A stretch of DNA of 64,000 bases from Niastella caeni (GCF_004834005.1 NZ_STFF01000004.1:124001-188000); one strand, 5' to 3'; numbered from the stretch's first letter, positions 54,918 to 63,337 are shown. Numbers and translations are program-made. Notes: generated by a model not told the origin, from the letters alone.

Positions 54918-55050
54918 TGGTTAAAAAATTGATTGTTTGATTGCCCGATTGTTTGATGGTTAAAAACTCCGCAATTTGAAGAGGCCAACAGTACTCAACA
55001 GGTTTATAATTTATCATCCAACCATCAAGCAATCAATCCATCAAGTCATA
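54911..55050. repeat. Octad-word element 18 (TTTGATGG family)
   Basis: TTTGATGG, TTGATTG, TTTGATTG, CCCGATTG, TTTGATGG with two TTAAAAAA/C tags (54913-54965), beginning inside the stop codon of the NTPase gene. The complementary arm, CCATCAAG, CAATCAAT, CCATCAAG (55021-55045), follows 55 bases later. Same family as element 10. Confidence 0.83.
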
Positions 55051-55122
55051 AGAGCCTTCAAACCATTTAAAGAAATTGGTTTATGCAGGAATTTAAAAAC
55101 CATAGATAAACAAAATTATTAT

Positions 55123-55130
55123 TACTTTCG
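55123..55130 (+). promoter_or_regulatory. Possible -7 box of the btu operon
   Basis: TACTTTCG, one mismatch to TAnnTTTG, lies immediately before the riboswitch; an identical TACTTTCG precedes the TonB receptor gene at 33,345. No -33 TTG at standard distance. Confidence 0.3.
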
Positions 55131-55132
55131 CC

Positions 55133-55405
55133 GCCGAAGGTAGCAGCATCCGCTGCTTTAATAGGGAATCCGGTGTAAGTCCGGAACAGTCTCCGCTGCT
55201 GTAAGTTCTTGTTCGTGAAAAGTGAAACGTGAAATGGGGTACCCCGACTTATCGGGACAGGCTGCGAAATTTAATGCGCCTGCTGGAACCGTTTGCTGTT
55301 TTACGTTTGCCGTCTCACGACTGTTGCAACTCCATACCACTGTCCCGGCTTAGCCAGGATGGGAAGGTCAGTCAACAGGGAACAAGTCAGAAGACCTGCC
55401 TTTAC
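55133..55405 (+). ncRNA. Cobalamin (AdoCbl/B12) riboswitch
   Basis: The conserved core is unmistakable: TTTAATAGGGAATCCGGTG followed by CCGGAACAGTC and CTCCGCTGCTGTAAG, later CCACTG, GGGAAGG, and the 3' AGTCAGAAGACCTGCC box (55385-55400). CTTGTTC (55209) and GAACAAG (55380) form the peripheral P7-type stem. It sits 46 bases before the btuF start codon and should repress the btu genes when B12 is abundant. It is about 70 bases longer than usual because a heptad-word hairpin is present inside the variable stem. Confidence 0.93.
55213..55325. repeat. Heptad-word element 19 inside the riboswitch variable arm
   Basis: GTGAAAA, GTGAAAC, GTGAAAT (55216-55236) face CCGTTTG, CTGTTTT, ACGTTTG, CCGTCTC (55290-55318), and can pair end to end (TCGTGA with TCACGA). 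The same words form elements 7 and 12. A CCCGACTTATCGGG palindrome and GGGGTACCCC lie in between. Confidence 0.78.
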
Positions 55406-55450
55406 AATAAAATTTACTCACCGCTTTCGGAAGAAAGGCAAAGAGCAAAA

Positions 55451-56671
55451 ATGAAAAAAAGCAGGTTTCTTCTTAAGGGCAGAAAACACCTTTTTCTGCA
55501 AGGCCTACCAGGTTTATGTTCACTTAGCATTTACTGTATTGTTGTTTTGTTGGCAGGGTTTACCGCCTGTAAACAAGCGGCCAAGTCATCGCCCGGTACG
55601 GTTGCTGACAAGCATGCTGCTGCCGCAAAAACCACCATTCAATATTCAAAAGGGTTTACAATAGAATATTTCGAAAACTACAAGCTGGTTAAAATTGTAA
55701 ACCGTTTTTCCGACAAAAGCGACACCCTTCAATATTTGTTGGTGCAGCGGGGAACGCCTGCGCCTGCCAATCATCCGGGCGCACAGGTAATACAGATACC
55801 CGTGCAAAAAATGGTGGTTACCTCTTCCATGCACATTGCATTGGCAGAGTTTGCCGGTGCGGTGGATGTAATAACCGGATTGGCCGAAGCAAAATATGTT
55901 ACCTCGCCTGCCGTGCGCAGGAATATGGCAACCGGCAAAGTGGTTGAAGTGGGCAATGGCAGCCAGATGAATCATGAGTTGATCATTGCCATGAAACCCG
56001 ACCTGGTTATGACAATGGGCAGTCCGGATGCGCCATTCAGCCGCTACCAGCCGTTGACCGGCGCCGGCATTCCGGTAATGATGAATGCAGAATGGCTGGA
56101 AACCGACGGGTTTGGACGTTCAGAATGGGTGAAGCTTATGGCAGCCCTGCTGAATAAAGAAGAAGTAGTGAACCCAAAATTTGAAGAGCTGGTAAAAGAA
56201 TACAATCGCATAAAAGCGCTGGCCGCAAAAGTAACGCTGCAACCTGAGGTAGTGGTTGGAATGCCTTTTAAAGGCACCTGGTTTGTTCCTGACGGCGACA
56301 GTTACATCACACAATTATTAAAAGATGCGGGGGCTAAATACCATTGGGCAAATGTAATAGGCACCGGCAGCCTGGCGCTTAATTTTGAAACGGTGGCGCC
56401 CATTGCGCTGAAAGCCGATTTCTGGCTGAACATGAGCAATGCCAAAACAAAAGAAGAAATTGCTGCTGCTGATCAACGCTATACCCGGTTTAATTCATAC
56501 AGGAAAGGAACAATGTATAACAGCAATAAGCGCGTGAACGACATTGGCGCCAATGATTTCTGGGAATCAGGCGCTGTGAATCCACACCTGATCCTCGCCG
56601 ACCTGGTTAAAATTTTTCATCCGGAGCTATTACCAGACCATCAACTGTTTTATTACCAACAAATACAATAA
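55451..56671 (+). CDS. btuF: BtuF-like ABC transporter substrate-binding lipoprotein
   Basis: 406 residues from ATG 55451; an upstream in-frame ATG at 55229 lies inside the riboswitch and is rejected. The signal ends with a lipobox (LLAGFTAC). Residues about 60-400 are the type III periplasmic-binding fold, with IALAEFAGAVDVITGLAEAKY, ELIIAMKPDLVMT, MPFKGTWFVPDGDSYITQLL and ANDFWESGAVNPHLILADL. The riboswitch assigns it to B12/cobinamide; the fold alone would also fit iron siderophores. Confidence 0.9.
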   Translation: MKKSRFLLKGRKHLFLQGLPGLCSLSIYCIVVLLAGFTACKQAAKSSPGTVADKHAAAAKTTIQYSKGFTIEYFENYKLVKIVNRFSDKSDTLQYLLVQRGTPAPANHPGAQVIQIPVQKMVVTSSMHIALAEFAGAVDVITGLAEAKYVTSPAVRRNMATGKVVEVGNGSQMNHELIIAMKPDLVMTMGSPDAPFSRYQPLTGAGIPVMMNAEWLETDGFGRSEWVKLMAALLNKEEVVNPKFEELVKEYNRIKALAAKVTLQPEVVVGMPFKGTWFVPDGDSYITQLLKDAGAKYHWANVIGTGSLALNFETVAPIALKADFWLNMSNAKTKEEIAAADQRYTRFNSYRKGTMYNSNKRVNDIGANDFWESGAVNPHLILADLVKIFHPELLPDHQLFYYQQIQ

Positions 56672-57744
56672 TGAACGTAGCAACTCATCCTGCTACCCGA
56701 AAATATCAATGGGCTTCCTTCGGGAAAATGACCGCATTGTTTATTCTGCTGCTGATCGTTTTCATAACAGATGTAGCCTTCGGTTCTGTGTCTATTCCGT
56801 TTCAGGCAGTGCTGGATATTATTGTATCGGGCAAATCAGATAATGAAGCATGGCGATACATTATTGAAAACATCAGGATCCCCAAGGCCATTACAGCCAT
56901 TATTGTTGGCTGTGGACTACCGGTGAGCGGCTTGCAGATGCAAACGCTTTTCCGCAATCCCCTGGCAAGTCCTTCGGTGCTGGGCATTACCGCCGGCGCC
57001 AGTTTGGGCGTTGCGCTGGTGATGTTATCCGCAGGCACCATCACTACCATTTACTCCATTAAAGAGCTGGGCATTTCGGGAAGCTGGTTGATCTTGCTGG
57101 CGGCTTCATTGGGCGCCGCTTTTATCATGTTCCTCGTAATAGCCATTTCGGCCCGCATCAGAGATAATGTCATTATGCTGGTGGTGGGTATTATGATCGG
57201 CAATATTACCCTTTCCGTTATCAGCATCTGGCAATACTTCAGCGCACCGGAGCAATTGAAAGATTATTTACTATGGACATTCGGTTCGCTTGGTGGTGTT
57301 TCCGGCAGCCAGCTTTACCTGCTGGCAGCGGTAGTGGCGGTGGGTTTGCTCATTTCATTTGCCTCCTCCAAAATGCTCGATACATTATTGTTGGGTGAGC
57401 GGTATGCCCGTACCATGGGTTTAACGGTAAACAGGGCCCGGTTGCTGATCATTGGCAGCACCAGTTTACTGGCGGGCAGCGTTACAGCCTTTTGCGGCCC
57501 TATCAGCTTTATTGGCATTGCCGTACCGCACCTGGCGCGCTCACTGTTCAATACGTCGGATCACCGGGTGCTTATACCTGCCTGTTGTTTAATAGGCACC
57601 TCGCTTATGCTGCTGTGTGATATCATTGCCCAATTGCCGGGAAGCAATTCGGTATTGCCCATCAATGTCATTACGGCGCTGGTAGGTTCTCCGGTAGTTA
57701 TCTGGATCATTATGAGCCGGAATAATTTAAAAAATTCTTTCTGA
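56671..57744 (+). CDS. btuC: BtuC-like FecCD-family ABC transporter permease
   Basis: 357 residues with about ten transmembrane helices. The motif LPVSGLQMQTLFRNPLASPS and, near the C-terminus, GPISFIGIAVPHLARSLF mark the FecCD/BtuC family. Its ATG shares one base with the btuF stop (TAATG), and its stop overlaps the start of btuD, so the three genes are translationally coupled. Confidence 0.93.
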   Translation: MNVATHPATRKYQWASFGKMTALFILLLIVFITDVAFGSVSIPFQAVLDIIVSGKSDNEAWRYIIENIRIPKAITAIIVGCGLPVSGLQMQTLFRNPLASPSVLGITAGASLGVALVMLSAGTITTIYSIKELGISGSWLILLAASLGAAFIMFLVIAISARIRDNVIMLVVGIMIGNITLSVISIWQYFSAPEQLKDYLLWTFGSLGGVSGSQLYLLAAVVAVGLLISFASSKMLDTLLLGERYARTMGLTVNRARLLIIGSTSLLAGSVTAFCGPISFIGIAVPHLARSLFNTSDHRVLIPACCLIGTSLMLLCDIIAQLPGSNSVLPINVITALVGSPVVIWIIMSRNNLKNSF

Positions 57745-58751
57745 TGAATAACACAGCACCTTTATTAAAAGCAAGTCGGTTATGCATCGGATATAAGAAA
57801 GGAAAGAAAGAAGAAAAAGTTCTTTCCGGCCCGCTGGAACTGGAAATGCATTCCGGACAGTTGATCTGTTTGCTGGGACCCAACGGCGCCGGTAAATCTA
57901 CGCTCATTCGTACCCTGGCCGGTTTACAGCCTTCCCTATCGGGCACGGTAGCAATAAATGGTAAGAATATTACGAAGTTACAACCGCAGGAAAGAGCCAA
58001 GCGATTAAGTATGGTGCTCACGGAAAGAGTGCAAAGCGGTAACCTCACTGCTTATTCCATTATTGCGTTGGGGCGGTTCCCTTATACCAACTGGTTAGGT
58101 ACGTTGCAACCGCATGACAGGGAAATAGTGCAATTGGCCATGCGCAAAACAGATACCACTACTTTTGCCAACAGGAAACTAAACGAGTTGAGTGATGGCG
58201 AGGCACAGAAGGTAATGCTGGCAAGAGCGTTGGCGCAGGATACGCCGATCATTATTCTCGACGAACCAACCGCACATCTTGACCTTCCCAACCGTATAAC
58301 CATGATGCGCCTGCTGCATCAACTGGCAAAAACAACGGCCAAAAGCATTTTACTTTCTACCCACGACCTCGACCTAGCCCTGCAATCGGCCGACGAAGTA
58401 TGGTTGCTGCGTAGCGATGGCGTATTAACAAAAGGTGCACCCGAAGATGTAGTGCTGAATGGCACCTTTGAAACGGCTTTTCACAAAGAAGGTTTTGAGT
58501 TCGATAAAAGCAGCGGCACATTTTCCATACACAATGGCAATGGAAAATCGATCGGGCTTACAGGTGAAGGCGCTCCTCTGTTCTGGACAAAAAGAGCGTT
58601 GCAGAGGGAAGGGTTCAGGGTTTTGGCCGATGCAGCAGAAAGCATTCACATCATTGACAACGGAAGCACGCTGCAATGGAAGTATAAAAATGAAACGCAT
58701 GATACCATTGCCGGTTTACTGGCTTCATTGCGTACCCATTACAGTATTTAG
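57744..58751 (+). CDS. btuD: BtuD-like ABC transporter ATPase with C-terminal extension
   Basis: 335 residues. Walker A GPNGAGKST (45-53), signature LSDGEAQKVMLARAL (LSDGE in place of LSGGQ), Walker B IIILDEPTAHLD and the H-loop His in LLSTHDLDLAL. The standard domain ends near residue 245; about 90 further residues (FSIHNGNGKSIGLTGEG, WTKRALQREGFRV) form an extra small domain of unknown role, probably a Bacteroidota-specific regulatory or coupling domain. It ends at word element 20. Confidence 0.92.
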   Translation: MNNTAPLLKASRLCIGYKKGKKEEKVLSGPLELEMHSGQLICLLGPNGAGKSTLIRTLAGLQPSLSGTVAINGKNITKLQPQERAKRLSMVLTERVQSGNLTAYSIIALGRFPYTNWLGTLQPHDREIVQLAMRKTDTTTFANRKLNELSDGEAQKVMLARALAQDTPIIILDEPTAHLDLPNRITMMRLLHQLAKTTAKSILLSTHDLDLALQSADEVWLLRSDGVLTKGAPEDVVLNGTFETAFHKEGFEFDKSSGTFSIHNGNGKSIGLTGEGAPLFWTKRALQREGFRVLADAAESIHIIDNGSTLQWKYKNETHDTIAGLLASLRTHYSI

Positions 58752-58790
58752 TAAAAAGGCAACAAGGTAACAAGGCAACGAGTGAAAGGC
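58751..58790. repeat. Octad-word arm 20 (AAGGCAAC family)
   Basis: AAGGCAAC, AAGGTAAC, AAGGCAAC, then GAGTGAAAGG (58756-58790), starting four bases after the btuD stop. No complementary arm was found before the receptor gene. Confidence 0.65.
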
Positions 58791-58862
58791 AAATTATCAA
58801 ATACAAGAATCAATATTACTCAATTATTCATCCCACACTATAGGGTAAAGTAAACAAAAACC

Positions 58863-61034
58863 ATGAAGCAATTTTTATTGGTCAGCGCCGCATTGGCTGC
58901 TGCTACTGGCACTGCCATGTCGCAAAGCGGGCAAACAGATAGCCTGAAAACACAAACATTAGGGCAGGTTGTGGTAACGGCCACCCGAACCGAAATTCAG
59001 CGAAACAAAACGCCGCAAAGCATTACCGTTATCAATCGTACAGACATAGAGACCACCGGCGGACAGGAATTTACCGACCTGTTGAAAAAGAATGCCGCTG
59101 TGAATATTGTGCAATATCCCGGGCTACTCTCGGGCATAGGCATCCGCGGTTTCCGTCCGCAAACAGGCGGGTTGAACCAGCGTGCGCTTTTATTGATCGA
59201 CGGCAGGCCGGCAGGAACGGCTAATTTAGCCACCATCAATCCGTCGGATATAGAACGCATAGAAGTATTGAAAGGATCAGCCTCCGCCATCTATGGCTCA
59301 CAAGCGATGGGTGGTGTGGTAAATGTAATAACCCGTAAATCGGCAGGCGCTATTCGCAGTACGGTGTCAGCGGAATACGGTTCTTACCAAACCTTTAAAG
59401 GAACGGTTGCAACCGGTGGAAATATTACGGACAAGCTTGATTTCGATCTTTCCTTTACCACTTTCGACCGCGCCAAAAACATGAAGCTGGGCGATGGAAA
59501 TGTGTTCAGAAAAATGCTGAACGCAGAAACCGCCACGCAAAATTTTGCTGACGGCCCGGTAGAAGCAGACGATAAGCGTTCAGATGGGTTACGGCGTGAA
59601 TACACCCGGTTAAATTACAATACCGGAAGTATACGAGCCGGCTATCAGTTAACAAACAATTGGAAGGTGAATGCAAAAGCCGAGCGGTTCATTGCCAAAA
59701 ATGTAGAATCGCCCAGTGACATCTTTTACGGGAATGCACAGCCCAGCACCAAAGACATAGAACGATACAACAGTGAATTAAGCATTACAGGCAATTTGCA
59801 CAATCATGAGGTTTCTATAAGAGGTTATGCTGCTGAGGAGAAAAATTTCAACAATACATTGATCTCAGGCGGCAACTTCATTGCACCGTATCTTTCCTTC
59901 CAAAGTAAAGCGGAATGGAATGGCGTACAGTTAAAAGATGTAGTGAAGCTGGATCAGCATACACTTATTTTCGGGATCGATCACAACCGGGCGTCTACTA
60001 CTTCCAGGGCTTACAATAGCAATCGCACAGAAAGAGCGCCATTTTCACCCAATTACAGCCTGGTATTTACCGCCGCTTATGTACAGGGACAATTGAACTT
60101 CTTCAATGAAAAATTGATCCTCAATCCCGGTATTCGCTATGACCTCATTTCTTATGATGTAAAGAAAACGCCGCTGCTTGAAACATATGCGCCCGGCAAA
60201 GAAAGCAATCCATTTGTCAGTCCGAGTTTGGCCGCGCAATACCAGGTGTTGAAGAACCTTACCATCCATGCAACTGTTGGACGTGCGTATGTAACACCCG
60301 ATGCGTATAATGTAGCCGGGTATTCAGAAATTATTACCGGTAACAAGGCTACCGTAACACAAGGCAACCCCGACCTGAAAAATGAGAACAGCATTACCTG
60401 GGATGCAGGCATCCGGTATCAGAAGAATGCATCGGGCTTTGCAGCAGACCTTACCTACTTTTTTACCGATGTAAAAGACCGCATTACTACCCAGCGCACT
60501 ACGCCAACTACGACAGAAACGACAGCTAGCGGTTATGAGATCAGTACCCGCACCACGTACATCAATGCCAACAAAGGAGAAATACGCGGGCTGGAAGGTG
60601 AAGTGTCGTATGATTTTGGCGCCCTGCAAAACAATCGATATTCATTAAGGACATTTATCAACGCTACCAAAACGATATGGGCGGAAGAAATAACCATTGC
60701 CGCCAACGGTAACAAAACCAAAAGAGATATTTACAACGTAGCCAGCCTGACCGCAAGTTATGGTATAGAATACAACAATAGAAAAGGGCTCGATGTACGG
60801 TTAAGCGGACGGTATGCAGGCCATCGTAAGGATACGGATTTCAATACGGCCGGGTCGCCTGAAATTGAATATCCTGAATTTATGGTGCTCGATTTTTATG
60901 CCGGTTATACGTATGCCAAAAAACATACATTTGGGGTGTTTGTAAATAATATTACCGACGAGAATTATTATGAGAAGCGCGGCTTTAATTTGCAGGGACG
61001 GAACATCAACGTTCGTTATTCAATCACTTTTTAA
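58863..61034 (+). CDS. BtuB-like TonB-dependent receptor
   Basis: 723 residues with a signal peptide (ATGTAMSQ), a TonB box-like start (QVVVTATRTE), a plug domain (about 30-160, ERIEVLKGSASAIYGSQAMGGVVNVIT) and a barrel ending NVRYSITF. It follows btuFCD by 111 bases and lies downstream of the cobalamin riboswitch, so outer-membrane import of B12 or cobinamide is its likely job. Confidence 0.9.
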   Translation: MKQFLLVSAALAAATGTAMSQSGQTDSLKTQTLGQVVVTATRTEIQRNKTPQSITVINRTDIETTGGQEFTDLLKKNAAVNIVQYPGLLSGIGIRGFRPQTGGLNQRALLLIDGRPAGTANLATINPSDIERIEVLKGSASAIYGSQAMGGVVNVITRKSAGAIRSTVSAEYGSYQTFKGTVATGGNITDKLDFDLSFTTFDRAKNMKLGDGNVFRKMLNAETATQNFADGPVEADDKRSDGLRREYTRLNYNTGSIRAGYQLTNNWKVNAKAERFIAKNVESPSDIFYGNAQPSTKDIERYNSELSITGNLHNHEVSIRGYAAEEKNFNNTLISGGNFIAPYLSFQSKAEWNGVQLKDVVKLDQHTLIFGIDHNRASTTSRAYNSNRTERAPFSPNYSLVFTAAYVQGQLNFFNEKLILNPGIRYDLISYDVKKTPLLETYAPGKESNPFVSPSLAAQYQVLKNLTIHATVGRAYVTPDAYNVAGYSEIITGNKATVTQGNPDLKNENSITWDAGIRYQKNASGFAADLTYFFTDVKDRITTQRTTPTTTETTASGYEISTRTTYINANKGEIRGLEGEVSYDFGALQNNRYSLRTFINATKTIWAEEITIAANGNKTKRDIYNVASLTASYGIEYNNRKGLDVRLSGRYAGHRKDTDFNTAGSPEIEYPEFMVLDFYAGYTYAKKHTFGVFVNNITDENYYEKRGFNLQGRNINVRYSITF

Positions 61035-61085
61035 ATAAAACCGGGTCACGGTTCTAAACCGTGGCACGGTTCACAATCAGGAACA

Positions 61086-61688
61086 ATGAAAATATATACC
61101 AAAAAAGGCGATAAAGGCACTACCGGATTGTTTGGCGGCAAGCGCGTATACAAGGATGATATACGGGTAGATTGCTTTGGAACGCTTGATGAAGTAAATT
61201 CAACCATCGGGCTGCTGCGCGCCAAACTGGGCAATGACCATGAATGGCAGGCTAATTTGCACAAAATACAGAAGGATATGATGGATATGATGTCGCACCT
61301 TGCGCGGCCATCCGATACCAAAAAGGTGAACACCAATCCCATGCCCGAAGACGGCGCGGCTTTTTGCGAAGCATGGATAGATGAATTGGAAAATGCCATG
61401 ACCTCCCCTTCCGACTACTTTTTATTGCCGGGCGGCAATGAGATCTCGGCGTTGTGCCACGTAGTACGCACGCAAATGCGCCGCGGCGAGCGGAAGCTGG
61501 TAACGTTGATGAAAGAAGATGAAGTGCATGAGGCGATCCCGGCGTATATCAATCGACTTTCCGATCTGTTCTTTACGCTGGCAAGGGCGGAAATGGACAA
61601 GGCCGGCGTAGCAGAAGAAAAGTGGAAGCTCTTTTTGTACAAGCGCTTTAAGAAGCAGGAGCCGGATAGTAGCCAGCCGGAAGCGTGA
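61086..61688 (+). CDS. PduO-type cob(I)alamin adenosyltransferase
   Basis: 200 residues. It transfers the adenosyl group of ATP to cob(I)alamin or cobinamide. The ATP site TKKGDKGTTGLFGGKRV is at the N-terminus, with DEVNSTIGLLRAK, then RRGERKLVTLM and YINRLSDLFFTLAR on the C-terminal helices. It is 51 bases downstream of the receptor, the last gene of the riboswitch operon, and completes uptake followed by adenosylation. Confidence 0.94.
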   Translation: MKIYTKKGDKGTTGLFGGKRVYKDDIRVDCFGTLDEVNSTIGLLRAKLGNDHEWQANLHKIQKDMMDMMSHLARPSDTKKVNTNPMPEDGAAFCEAWIDELENAMTSPSDYFLLPGGNEISALCHVVRTQMRRGERKLVTLMKEDEVHEAIPAYINRLSDLFFTLARAEMDKAGVAEEKWKLFLYKRFKKQEPDSSQPEA

Positions 61689-61927
61689 TCATTGCGATTG
61701 TCTGATATTTTAAGGTAGGTGGCCGGGTTGGAAAGCGAGTGGCCTGGCTCCTATCCTTGCTTTACTAAAGCCGTTCTATTTAATTCAAAAGTCCAGTCCG
61801 TTTAATTTGGGGATTAACTGGGGCCTGAGGGCGATTAGATAACAATGCGTAAGGGCCGTTCAGGGCGTCTTTCCAGACGCATCTCCTTATTTCTCAACCA
61901 TTTTCTTACAAAAAAGGCGATAATTTT
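61689..61927. other. Non-coding gap before tRNA-Leu
   Basis: I see no open frame here. A hairpin, GCGTCTTTCCAGACGC, lies at 61868-61883. The remaining sequence shows no word repeats. Confidence 0.4.
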
Positions 61928-61957
61928 TTGGCTAATTCAGATTTACGGTTATCTTTG
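61928..61957 (+). promoter_or_regulatory. Promoter of tRNA-Leu
   Basis: TTG at 61928-61930 and TATCTTTG at 61950-61957 are separated by exactly 19 bases, a perfect match to the Bacteroidota -33/-7 promoter. Transcription would start near 61,964, 42 bases before the tRNA. Confidence 0.75.
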
Positions 61958-62005
61958 CAACCCGAATTAAAAAAGCTCTTTCAGTATTTAATATAGATCT
62001 GAAAT

Positions 62006-62092
62006 GCCCAGGTGGCGAAATTGGTAGACGCACTGTGTTCAGGTCGCAGCGCTCGCAAGGGTGTGCTGGTTCGAATCCAGTCCTGGGCACCA
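62006..62092 (+). tRNA. tRNA-Leu (anticodon CAG)
   Basis: 87 bases including an encoded CCA. Acceptor GCCCAGG pairs with CCTGGGC; the anticodon stem CTGTG/CGCAG encloses TTCAGGT with anticodon CAG (62039-62041); a long variable arm GCGCTCGCAAGGGTGT and the T arm CTGGTTCGAATCCAG follow. The type II variable arm and D-loop fit Leu. Confidence 0.96.
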
Positions 62093-62099
62093 AAACTGA

Positions 62100-62137
62100 A
62101 ACGCCCTGTAAATCAATATTTACAGGGCGTTTTTATT
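62100..62137 (+). terminator. Rho-independent terminator of tRNA-Leu
   Basis: ACGCCCTGTAAAT and ATTTACAGGGCGT pair as a 13 bp stem around a short loop and are followed by TTTTTATTT, eight bases after the CCA. Confidence 0.93.
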
Positions 62138-62294
62138 TATATCCTGGAATGGAATATCGAACCTCCATTTCTGGGATCAAGTCGAATTCTTTCTGGGGCA
62201 TCCGGCGAGCTAAGTTGATTGCAGCAGCTTTTTCCAATCGCCTTGTATTCTTCAAAATTCCATTCTATTGTAGATTGCCAAAAACCTTTCATAT

Positions 62295-62918
62295 ATGCCT
62301 ACCTCTAAACTTCTAGTTATTCTTTCCATATCATTTCTTTCGTGCAATTATGGGCAGGTAAATAAACAACATACCGGCGCTGCTCGAACCGATACTATGC
62401 AGAAAAAAGAAACTGAAATTTCAAAAGAGGCGGGCAACCAGAAAATGCCTATCCCTGCCGATACCACCTCATCAGATTATTTAATTTATTTATTAAAAAA
62501 CGACATGCCTTTAACGGGCTATTGGACACAGCAATTAAAAAAGCTCGATGCATTTGCAATTCCCCTAGACTCCACGACTCGTTTATCAGTAACTCGTGAC
62601 TGGACAATCAACGATTCCATTTCGGTTGTTATTCTGCAATATTCCACTAATGTAGGCGGTGATGAATTTTTATTAACCGTAAAGAATAAAAGGCAATTTA
62701 TTGCTAGAGTTCATATCAGCAACGAGTACGACAGTGATGTGAGCGAAGAAAATCCAGATTATTATTATACGGAATATCAAATGATCGATGATCGAAAAAT
62801 AAAGTTACTGCTACATAAAATTAAAAATTATGACACTGATAAGGAAAAAGACGTCGTTACCATTGAGCATTGGACTATACAGAGCAACGGGAAGGTATTA
62901 AAAAATAAAATGTTATAA
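62295..62918 (+). CDS. Lipoprotein of unknown function
   Basis: 207 residues with a lipobox (SISFLSC, Cys17). The mature region has VTRDWTINDSISVVILQYSTN, then FIARVHISNEYDSDVSEENPDYYY and ends with WTIQSNGKVLKNKML. No family is recognised. The coding sequence is more AT-rich than the cobalamin region. Confidence 0.65.
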   Translation: MPTSKLLVILSISFLSCNYGQVNKQHTGAARTDTMQKKETEISKEAGNQKMPIPADTTSSDYLIYLLKNDMPLTGYWTQQLKKLDAFAIPLDSTTRLSVTRDWTINDSISVVILQYSTNVGGDEFLLTVKNKRQFIARVHISNEYDSDVSEENPDYYYTEYQMIDDRKIKLLLHKIKNYDTDKEKDVVTIEHWTIQSNGKVLKNKML

Positions 62919-63212
62919 CAAAACATCGACTTCCAGCCGTCATGGTTCTTTCCCGTTAGTCATCGAATTGGAAAAGTTGAATTAGGAGAAGTGTCTTTGT
63001 TTGCAGACACAACGTCTCCCAGGGTATTAACATGGCATCTCGAAGCGAAGGCCGATATGACCCTGCAACTGGTAATGACCATTCAGCTATTATTATTGTC
63101 TATTACACTTTACATACCGCAAATAGTACTGATCAGCGGCTTAAGCTTATAAATTAAACTCAATTCCTCCATCTCCTGGTTCGATAATTCTTTAATCCGG
63201 GCCACCAAATTA
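62919..63212. other. Non-coding gap, hairpin and tRNA-like 3' fragment
   Basis: A hairpin, GTGTCT paired with AGACAC (62990-63010), and a stretch at 63176-63208 reading CTGGTTCGA, then GGGCCACCAAA, resemble the 3' end of a tRNA; the former is identical over nine bases to the T arm of tRNA-Leu at 62,068. The spacing does not allow a functional tRNA. No frame is convincing. Confidence 0.35.
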
Positions 63213-63247
63213 GAAAGCTCCGAATTTTCGGAGCTTTCTTTATTTTT
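63213..63247 (+). terminator. Intrinsic terminator of the 62,295 transcript or an unseen RNA
   Basis: GAAAGCTCCGAA and TTCGGAGCTTTC are perfect inverted repeats with a two-base loop followed by TTTATTTTT. It is 295 bases beyond the stop of the lipoprotein gene. Confidence 0.85.
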
Positions 63248-63337
63248 CAGACCCGCTGAAACCCTTGTCTGGTCTGATATCGGTAAGTTTAATTGCCACC
63301 AATACTTATAAATTATACTGCAGGCATTTTACAATGC

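Noticed and set aside
55229..55450. N-terminal extension of the BtuF-like protein from ATG 55229
   Set aside because: It lies inside the cobalamin riboswitch and has no signal peptide; ATG 55451 gives a proper lipoprotein signal.
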